Assembly: GCA_013003805.1 (NCBI GenBank) | Contig: JABDII010000220.1 | Coordinates: 1-10,647, forward strand | Direction of reading: 5' to 3' | Source of the DNA: Gemmatimonadales bacterium | GTDB lineage: Bacteria > Gemmatimonadota > Gemmatimonadetes > Gemmatimonadales > GWC2-71-9 | Length of the DNA stretch: 10,647 bases | Shown: positions 1-5,960 of the stretch, one piece after another | How positions within the stretch are numbered: position 1 is the stretch's first letter | How the letters are laid out: each line of letters starts with the position of its first letter | Made by a program: the position numbers and the translations under genes | The notes under the pieces: generated by a model | Told to the model about the DNA's origin: nothing | The model's database searches: none | What the model saw: only the letters and a program-made list of their open reading frames with translations

Positions 1-205
1 GCTGGGGGGCGGAGCCATCGGCGATCTGATTCTGAATCGAGTCCCCGATGCTAATGCGAACCGGGGCCGGCGGCGGGCCGGGTGGAGGAGGGGGGGGAGG
101 CGTCGGTCCAGTCGAATCACTGCCGCCACATCTCAGAAAAAGTGCAGCGGCCATGGCCGCTGCCACGATGCCCCTCGTCCTAGTGCCCATTCTCCACTGT
201 CGCAT
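1..205 (-). CDS. Proline-rich putative lipoprotein, N-terminal fragment (3' end outside window)
   Basis: Reading the minus strand from 205 gives an open frame to the window edge. It begins MRQWRMGTRTRG, continues with a hydrophobic core (VAAAMAAALFL), then a cysteine followed by GGSDSTGP, then a polyproline linker (PTPPPPPPPGPPPAP) and the start of a folded part (VRISIGDSIQNQ). A charged n-region, short hydrophobic stretch, Cys-Gly-Gly and proline linker are what is expected of an exported lipoprotein with a tethered outer domain. The residue before Cys is Arg, which is unusual for a lipobox, so lipidation is not certain. I prefer the ATG at 205 because a GAGGGA lies about 10 bases upstream. 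The inner ATG at 190 has a GGAG only one base away, too close for normal initiation. The function of the missing outer domain cannot be told. Confidence 0.7.
   Translation of the reverse strand, partial: MRQWRMGTRTRGIVAAAMAAALFLRCGGSDSTGPTPPPPPPPGPPPAPVRISIGDSIQNQIADGSAPQ
144..163. repeat. Perfect 20-base palindrome inside the signal-peptide codons
   Basis: GCAGCGGCCATGGCCGCTGC is its own reverse complement over all 20 bases. It lies in the stretch encoding the AAAMAAA core of the lipoprotein signal sequence, so alanine codon choice may be the whole explanation. It could fold back in the mRNA close to the start codon. Confidence 0.6.
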
Positions 206-726
206 ATCGGTGCAGTCCCTCGTCTGTTCGCCCTCGAATCAGGGCTGAAACACGACCTTCTCCAACGTGTCGCTCTCTGGTTGACTGCCGTTTCCGCGTT
301 GTCCAAGGGCGTCGCTCCCCCAGCACCACGCGGCCGGACCGCTCGCGATGCCGCAGCCTCGGAGAGAACACGCAACCCCTGGAGCTACACCCGGCTTGGT
401 GGGGCGGCCATCGACAGGAACCCTGGTTCACTCCAGCAGCTTGAATCACACTCGCACTGCAGTGGAAGCGAGATACAGGTTCAGGTACTTGGGAGACTAC
501 CGACGAGGAATCTGCGGCAAGGGCACCGCTTGATCCCGTTCCCCAGTGTTACGGTCCCACCTGGCAGGTGAAGTATTTGTGAAACCATCGGGAAGAAGAG
601 ACTCTTGCCCCATTCTGGTCGGTGAGCGTGAAATTGAACTAGGGAAAACCCTAGTGAAGGGCGGGAAGGTGGGAAGATCATACCTCGGATGGGCGGATGG
701 GCGGTTCGGCGGCGGCGTCGTACTCC
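206..726. other. Gene-free intergenic stretch of 521 bases
   Basis: This lies between the 3' end of the beta-propeller gene and the start of the lipoprotein gene, both on the minus strand. Open frames here are short, overlap in all directions and show no signal peptide, domain motif or convincing ribosome binding site. I found no tRNA fold and no U-tailed terminator. It holds a perfect dyad (638-655), a small palindrome around 455-464 (ACTGCAGT core flanked by CTCGC and GCGAG), and an eight-base tandem repeat (CGGATGGG twice, then diverged copies) near 686-717. It should contain the promoter of the lipoprotein gene, but no hexamer pair stands out. Confidence 0.6.
638..655. promoter_or_regulatory. 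Perfect dyad ACTAGGG-AAAA-CCCTAGT, operator-like
   Basis: Two perfect 7-base inverted arms are separated by AAAA. It is not followed by a run of T on either strand, which argues against a simple intrinsic terminator. The size and symmetry are those of a binding site for a dimeric regulator such as a response regulator of the NarL/LuxR type; that assignment is inference. It sits 433 bases upstream of the lipoprotein start and about 70 bases after the propeller stop. Confidence 0.4.
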
Positions 727-751
727 TCACTCCTTACCCTTACTCCTCACT
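722..751. repeat. Heptamer array 1 (ACTCCTC/ACTCCTT), overlaps the propeller stop
   Basis: Units on the plus strand are ACTCCTC, ACTCCTT, a shortened ACCCTT, ACTCCTC and a partial ACT. Read on the minus strand it encodes the last residues VRSKGKE and the TGA of the beta-propeller gene, so part of the array is coding. Confidence 0.8.
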
Positions 752-1947
752 ATTTCGTGCCTCCGCACAAACTCCACTTCCAGCTCGTCCCGCCACACGC
801 CGAGCACGTAATTGGGGCCGATGTCCTTGGGGGTGAAGTTCTGGGGCAGGCCGATCCGGCTCAGGAACTGCCCCTCGGCGGTGAACACGCTCCACGGCAC
901 GGCATCCTCCGCCGCCGGCCGCGGCTCGGCCACCCAAAGGTTCTCCAAGCGATCGGTCATGAGACGGGTAAAGGAGGGCTTGGTGGCGGGGTACGGCACG
1001 GCGTCAAGCCAGCGTCTAAGCAGCTCGGCCCGGTCGGGATTCTGCTTCATGAACTCTCGATAGAGTGCTCGGTGGTCGGCGATGTCCTGGTCCGTCACTG
1101 GAACTGGATCCGCATCGCGACGGATGAGCCGCACCAGAGAGCCATCGATGGTGTAGCAGCTGACCTCGTAGCGGTCAGTATCGCCCACGTAGATGTACCG
1201 GTCGCTCCATGTGATCACGGTGTGACGGCCGAAGGGAGCCGAGCCCGGTAGCCGCCGTCCGCCGACTTCTATGGTGTAGTTCTCCGCTGCGCCGAACCAG
1301 CCAATCGTGTCCTGCTCGGTGGTCGCGAGGTTCAGCCGAATTCGACCCAGTCTGGCCCGAGACAGTCCGGTGGGAGTCTCTCGCTCGCTCTCGAACAGCA
1401 GAATGAGCAGGCTCCCGTCCGGCAGCAGCTCGGCGTTTTCGGCAAAGAATGGACGGTTGAAGAGGTGACGGAAGCTGAACCTGGATCGATCGATGTACCG
1501 GCCTTCGCTATCGAACCGATCGAGCCGGCCCTCACCGGGATCGACGTTGATCAGCGTGTCGCCCGGGAGGCGGACGACTTGGCCAATACCGCGCAGTTCA
1601 CCCGGACCCTGTCCCCGGCCCTCGGTGGCGCCAAGGTATGTGCCCTGGGCGTCGAAGAACCGGAGCTCGGCCGTACCCGAGTTAGCGACAACGATCCGGC
1701 CATCGTCCAGCACATATGAGGCAGTTACTCGGTGCAGGAGGTACGGCTCGGCACCCTCGACCAAGCCGATTTCGACGGTTGGGGTGTCGGAGAGATGCCA
1801 GGTTGGGGTTGCAGTTTGGGAGACCAGATTCTCGACGATCGTGACGCCGGCACTGTCGCGTTCGGTGGTGCCGGAGGTACTCCCCTTACCAGCCAAGGAC
1901 GCCGCGAGGACTAGTACACATGAACACCATAGCCGAGAAGCCCGCAT
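727..1947 (-). CDS. Secreted six-bladed beta-propeller protein
   Basis: This 406-residue protein begins with a signal sequence (MRASRLWCSCVLVLAASLAG) and then the motif RDSAGVTIVEN. Propeller-like repeats follow: ITVSYVLDDGRIVVANS-type strands such as SYVLDDGRIVVANSGTAEL and FFDAQGTYLGATEGRGQGPG at about 90-130, DRFDSEGRYIDR near 160, and ENLWVAEPRP and FTAEGQFLSRIG near the C-terminus. Proteins of this kind are abundant in Gemmatimonadota and are grouped as 6-bladed beta-propeller; their substrates are mostly unknown, so no specific reaction is assigned. The frame is open further upstream to 2055, but that would overlap the previous gene, and the ATG at 1947 has AGGAG five bases away. The signal sequence ends LAG-Lys where a lipobox would have LAG-Cys, so it is probably released by signal peptidase I or is a former lipoprotein. 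It follows the patatin gene by 47 bases and is likely co-transcribed. Confidence 0.85.
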   Translation of the reverse strand: MRASRLWCSCVLVLAASLAGKGSTSGTTERDSAGVTIVENLVSQTATPTWHLSDTPTVEIGLVEGAEPYLLHRVTASYVLDDGRIVVANSGTAELRFFDAQGTYLGATEGRGQGPGELRGIGQVVRLPGDTLINVDPGEGRLDRFDSEGRYIDRSRFSFRHLFNRPFFAENAELLPDGSLLILLFESERETPTGLSRARLGRIRLNLATTEQDTIGWFGAAENYTIEVGGRRLPGSAPFGRHTVITWSDRYIYVGDTDRYEVSCYTIDGSLVRLIRRDADPVPVTDQDIADHRALYREFMKQNPDRAELLRRWLDAVPYPATKPSFTRLMTDRLENLWVAEPRPAAEDAVPWSVFTAEGQFLSRIGLPQNFTPKDIGPNYVLGVWRDELEVEFVRRHEIVRSKGKE

Positions 1948-1952
1948 GACTG

Positions 1953-1957
1953 CTCCT
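1953..1957 (-). promoter_or_regulatory. Ribosome binding site AGGAG that fixes the propeller start
   Basis: AGGAG on the minus strand is five bases before the ATG at 1947. It lies in the 47-base gap after the patatin stop and supports 1947 over the upstream in-frame ATG at 2055, which would overlap the patatin gene. Confidence 0.75.
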
Positions 1958-1994
1958 GGACGTGGCTGCTGGGACCGGAGTAGATCCAGGCGCT

Positions 1995-4900
1995 TCAATA
2001 GGTATGATGCTCCCGCTCTCCTTTGCGACGTTCCATCCCTGACGCCACGGACCAAAACAGTTTCCGGAACGCCTGAGCCGCCGTCTTCGACACGCGGGGA
2101 AGATCGGTGACCTCGGCCGGTCGGGTCACGCCCTCGTCATCAACCAGCTTCTCCAGCCCCGATCGACCAAGGCGCATCTGTCTCAACGACCTCCGCACCC
2201 GATAGAACGCCAGCTCCTCCCCCCGCCGGACGCCAACGGCGAAGGTAAAACGGAATGTCCTAGCGTCGCTTGCATGGCCTTCCGTCGGGTCACTTACGCC
2301 GATTTGGAGCGCAAAGATGCTCCCGTCACCGACGAAGCCACTCTGCACCATTCCCCGCAGCAGTCGTTCCTCTTGATGATCGATGATTCCCTGTCTCTTA
2401 GCGGCTTCCAACGACTTGTCCGGCGACTCATCGCCAGACGCCGCCAACTCCTCGTACTCGATCGTGCCGACGCTGAGATCCAGGCGCCTTTCACAAAAAT
2501 TTTGAAATCGCGCCCCGTAGGTCGAGGCACCAATGGCCCACGCGACGCGAAACATCCCGGACTCGGAACAGCGCCTGAACAGGTTCATCCAACCGCGATT
2601 GTCCGGATGGCCGTACTCCGACTCCAGTTCGAGATCGATATACACGTCCTGCATGAGCTGAATCATCTGAGTGCACACGTAGAATCCATCCCGCATCTCA
2701 GAATGCCGTTCCGGCAGCCAGGCCTGAGCAGCTGGTGAGGAACCCCTATAGGCCGCTAGGCCCAACCACTCCGGATAAAGCTGAGCGTCGAGAAAGTCTA
2801 GGTCACGGCTTCCACGTATCGCCTCTAAGACATGGCTGAGCCTACCAGTGTGCTTGGTGAAGGTCTCCGCGACCGCCTTGCTCGGCGGGTACCACCGTTG
2901 CCGCAGATCAATAAAGAGGTCCTCGGTATCGCTTCGTTCGATCTCGGCGCGATTTCCCAGGACCCCGAACACGGTGTGGCCTATGTGCTCACCGAGGGCG
3001 CGGTAACTCTCGAACTGTGACTCGTCGAACCACTGATCGGCAGTCGACTGATGCGGGAACTCCGGGTGATGCGCTGCGTAACGATTGATGTCCGTCGGCT
3101 CATCACCCGTCAATGTCGACCGGATGTACACCACGGTGCCGACAGGCCCCACGTCTCCTTCTGCCGCGGGTGGATAGTGGATCTTACCGATGGCACAATG
3201 CCGTCGACTCGTTTTAGTCTGGCTGTCGAGATGAAGCGCGGTGACGTCGAGCTCGATGTCGACACCGAAATCCGTTCGGCACTTCTCGATCGCATTGCCG
3301 AGGCTGGTGAACTTCATCGCACGATCCTCGGCGGCGTCGCACACGATGATGAAGCGACACCGCCGCCGGACCAGCTCGTAGAGTCCCAGGTTTTCGAAAT
3401 GTCCGCCATCGGACAGGTAAACGTATTTGCGACGGTCGTTGGTCTGCCCCATAAGCTCGGCAAGCAAGTAGAACAAGCCTGCCCGGGGACCCGCGACCCC
3501 CCGCCCCCGACTCCTACCACCATCGAGCGCACGATGCCGAGAATTCGCGAGCCACCAGCCGAGTCGTACGTTGAACACGGTCATCAGGAACGCCACGGCT
3601 TTGGACGTGTGATAGCCCATGTTTGGACTCGCCGCAGCTCCGGATATAGCTACGGCCGTGCCCAGCGAGATGCCGTTCCCGTACGCCTCGCTCCGGCGAA
3701 AACCCTTGTCATGCAACTGGCCTGACCGCCGCTTGTCCCGCTGAGCAAGTGGGATCTCATACCCAGAGTACTGCGGGGTAAAGGCGAATGAAGTGGCCTT
3801 CCGCTGTTGCCACGCAAGGTTGTCACCGCTTACCAGATTGAGCGCCGTGTTGATGATCGGATACGGTCCGCTAAACGGAGTGCCACAATCCGGTCTCAGC
3901 TCATGCAGCTTCAGGCTATCATCGCTCGGATCGAAGCCGGTGAACGGATGGGCGTTGCGCTTGGAGTTCGAAGCGCCCAAATAGCACCGCACCAACCGGT
4001 TCCTATAGAGCGCGTGCATCGAGAACTCGTTGACGTCCACCCGCCACGAAAGGAACCAGGCGGCCAGGAGCATCAGCAAAGCAACGATCAACAACCAGGT
4101 CACTTGTCCCACGCCCGGATCCCATCCTTCGATGACCGGCAGTAGCCGCTCCAGCAGGACCGCGAGCAACAAGATTAACCCAATGATGAAGACAGCTGGT
4201 GCAACCTTGGTAACGAGTTCAACCACACGGTTAGGCGAACCGCCTGACGAGGCCGCACTCTTACCGGCCAAGACTCCTGTGATGGTCGTGATGAGCCATC
4301 CCGAGGTGAGAGCCTCATTGATCCAATCAGGTGCTCTCTCCTCTATCTCCACTATCACGTCCAACCCAAACAATGTGACCGCGGTGACGGCGGTTATGAC
4401 CAGAGTCCATTTCATCACCGCACCACCGGCCCGGCTCCACCACTCCCGCAGCTCCTCGGGAAACCGTCGCCCTATCAGACCCAGGTGCAGTACCTCGGTG
4501 AGTCCAATCGCCAAGGCGACGAGCGGCATCGCCAACACCACCGTGGCTTTGTCGGGAACTGCAACCGCCGCCGTTGCGTCTCGAACGGACGTCGGGCTCG
4601 CCATCCATCTGGCGATAGCATTGAGCAGCAGTCCTCCGACGGCACCTGACACCGCGCCAGCCATCACCGTAGCCAGGAACGCCTTGGCGGTGTTGACCTC
4701 GCGGTCATGGACCGCCTTCTCCTTGAGCAGCAGCTTCCCGAGAAGCCAGGCATATGCCCAAATACCCGCATTTGCGACAATGGCACCTACAATCCAAGGG
4801 CCACGATCGATAAACCCGCGGGTTCCCAGCCACCAGAGGACGACGCTCAGAAGCCACGAACCGGCAACGAGTGGCACAATTGCCAAGGCGTAGATGAACC

Positions 4901-5756
4901 ACGGCTCTTGTTGTGGCAGCGACTTGGTGTCTGGTGCGGCCTGTTCCAAGGCAATCCGGAAGTTGAATGCAATCACCGTGACGGCGCCGAGCAGGAGGAC
5001 CAGAATAGGGGCAAGGACCTTGGCGATATCCTCTGGCGCGGAGAGCGTTGCCAGCCTCATATACCATTCGTCCAGAACGTGCGGAACGATCAAGAGCGCA
5101 AGAATCGCCAGGACGACAATGAGAAAATTCAGCAACAGGTTGCGGGTGTACGTCGTCATTGCGGCCCAGGTATCGGCACCGAACAGGCCGCGTCTGGGGG
5201 TCAAGTAGTTGCTGAACTCGCGCAACCAGTGGATCTCGTGCGGTCCGTTCTCGCCGGATCGATCGGTCGTGCCTTTAGGTTGTGCCGAGGTGGGCTTGGT
5301 GTCGGAGCCGCGTTCGCCCGTTCCGTCCTCGCCGGCGAGCACCTTTTGGACCTCAAGTAGTCCACACGTGGAGCCGGACGCTGGCGCGCCGGAACCTTGT
5401 GTAGGTGGCTCCCGCAGGGCTTGGTCACGCCGAAATATCCACGCGTTGAGCCACGTGCCGATGTATCCACCGCCGGAGACGGTAGAGAGGTAATCAACCC
5501 GCTCCAGCAACTTGAGCCGCGCGAGAGCCTGAAGCACGCCGAGATTGAACGTGGCGCTCCGAATGCCACCGCCCGAGAACGCAACGCCGAGAGCTCGAAC
5601 ATGGTCGGCCTGCCGATATCCGGACCATTGTGACGGCCCTGCCGGCGGGCGCTCCCGTAGCTTGCGGGATTCCTCGATGGCCCGCAGCTCATCAATCAGG
5701 ACCTGGTCGAATGATTGGGGAGTAAAGTCCGGAGAGTGAGTGGAGGGCTCCGGCAT
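1995..5756 (-). CDS. Membrane-embedded patatin-like phospholipase
   Basis: A 1253-residue protein. Residues 57-66 (GVAFSGGGIR) form the glycine-rich oxyanion loop of patatin lipases and STVSGGGY (91-98) carries the nucleophile Ser94. The partner aspartate is in SDGGHFENLGLYEL, Asp783, followed by RCRFIIVCDA. Ser and Asp together are the patatin catalytic dyad that hydrolyses acyl esters of lipids. Between them lie a low-complexity linker (about 107-172) and roughly ten hydrophobic helices (about 207-228, 247-266, 286-310, 320-344, 359-381, 404-428, 449-469, 485-500, 518-541, 550-570), then NEFSMHALYRNRLVRCYLGA (576-595). So the catalytic parts flank a polytopic membrane domain and should face the same side, probably the cytoplasm since there is no signal peptide. 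The last 350 residues match nothing I recognise. The ATG at 5756 has AGAGGTG close upstream. The gene is intact. Large patatins with membrane segments are known; substrate and role are not evident here. Confidence 0.87.
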   Translation of the reverse strand: MPEPSTHSPDFTPQSFDQVLIDELRAIEESRKLRERPPAGPSQWSGYRQADHVRALGVAFSGGGIRSATFNLGVLQALARLKLLERVDYLSTVSGGGYIGTWLNAWIFRRDQALREPPTQGSGAPASGSTCGLLEVQKVLAGEDGTGERGSDTKPTSAQPKGTTDRSGENGPHEIHWLREFSNYLTPRRGLFGADTWAAMTTYTRNLLLNFLIVVLAILALLIVPHVLDEWYMRLATLSAPEDIAKVLAPILVLLLGAVTVIAFNFRIALEQAAPDTKSLPQQEPWFIYALAIVPLVAGSWLLSVVLWWLGTRGFIDRGPWIVGAIVANAGIWAYAWLLGKLLLKEKAVHDREVNTAKAFLATVMAGAVSGAVGGLLLNAIARWMASPTSVRDATAAVAVPDKATVVLAMPLVALAIGLTEVLHLGLIGRRFPEELREWWSRAGGAVMKWTLVITAVTAVTLFGLDVIVEIEERAPDWINEALTSGWLITTITGVLAGKSAASSGGSPNRVVELVTKVAPAVFIIGLILLLAVLLERLLPVIEGWDPGVGQVTWLLIVALLMLLAAWFLSWRVDVNEFSMHALYRNRLVRCYLGASNSKRNAHPFTGFDPSDDSLKLHELRPDCGTPFSGPYPIINTALNLVSGDNLAWQQRKATSFAFTPQYSGYEIPLAQRDKRRSGQLHDKGFRRSEAYGNGISLGTAVAISGAAASPNMGYHTSKAVAFLMTVFNVRLGWWLANSRHRALDGGRSRGRGVAGPRAGLFYLLAELMGQTNDRRKYVYLSDGGHFENLGLYELVRRRCRFIIVCDAAEDRAMKFTSLGNAIEKCRTDFGVDIELDVTALHLDSQTKTSRRHCAIGKIHYPPAAEGDVGPVGTVVYIRSTLTGDEPTDINRYAAHHPEFPHQSTADQWFDESQFESYRALGEHIGHTVFGVLGNRAEIERSDTEDLFIDLRQRWYPPSKAVAETFTKHTGRLSHVLEAIRGSRDLDFLDAQLYPEWLGLAAYRGSSPAAQAWLPERHSEMRDGFYVCTQMIQLMQDVYIDLELESEYGHPDNRGWMNLFRRCSESGMFRVAWAIGASTYGARFQNFCERRLDLSVGTIEYEELAASGDESPDKSLEAAKRQGIIDHQEERLLRGMVQSGFVGDGSIFALQIGVSDPTEGHASDARTFRFTFAVGVRRGEELAFYRVRRSLRQMRLGRSGLEKLVDDEGVTRPAEVTDLPRVSKTAAQAFRKLFWSVASGMERRKGEREHHTY

Positions 5757-5760
5757 GGCA

Positions 5761-5767
5761 CACCTCT
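5761..5767 (-). promoter_or_regulatory. Ribosome binding site AGAGGTG of the patatin gene
   Basis: AGAGGTG on the minus strand places GAGG six bases before the ATG at 5756 and supports that start. The 204-base gap between the stop of the DUF4157 gene and this start (5757-5960) shows no clear terminator or promoter hexamers and no separate gene. Confidence 0.6.
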
Positions 5768-5960
5768 ATTGGAAGGCCTGGCCATAGGATAGGACTCGGG
5801 CGCCGGGAAATCCAGATGTCCATGCCGGACGACCTTGGACGACAACATTTCCCGGATTTGACGAGCGCGGTGGCTCCCTACAGCAACGAGCCGGATCGAG
5901 CAGAGTCGCCGCTGGTCAGCGTGGGGGCTGGGCTTTCACCCGACGAAGGCGAAGTCCGCG

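Noticed and set aside
107..130. Intrinsic terminator or operon end inside the left lipoprotein
   Set aside because: The region is coding and in frame; no stem with T-tail was seen.
410..450. GGTTCACTCC...TTGAATC resembling tRNA T-arm pieces
   Set aside because: No matching acceptor stem or anticodon arm could be paired on either strand.
281..571. Possible small gene in the gene-free stretch
   Set aside because: No ribosome site, no motif, and competing frames of similar length on both strands; likely chance in GC-rich DNA.
697..1251. 184-codon plus-strand open frame opposite the propeller gene
   Set aside because: It lies antisense to a gene with a clear signal peptide and propeller motifs, has no own motif, and its frame is explained by high GC in the opposite strand.
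1948..2055. Upstream extension of the propeller gene to the ATG at 2055
   Set aside because: It would overlap the end of the patatin gene and put 36 residues before the signal peptide; the ATG at 1947 has AGGAG five bases away.
4030..4893. 287-codon plus-strand open frame opposite the patatin membrane domain
   Set aside because: Composition is Ser/Thr/Ala-rich without domain motifs; it mirrors the hydrophobic helices on the other strand.
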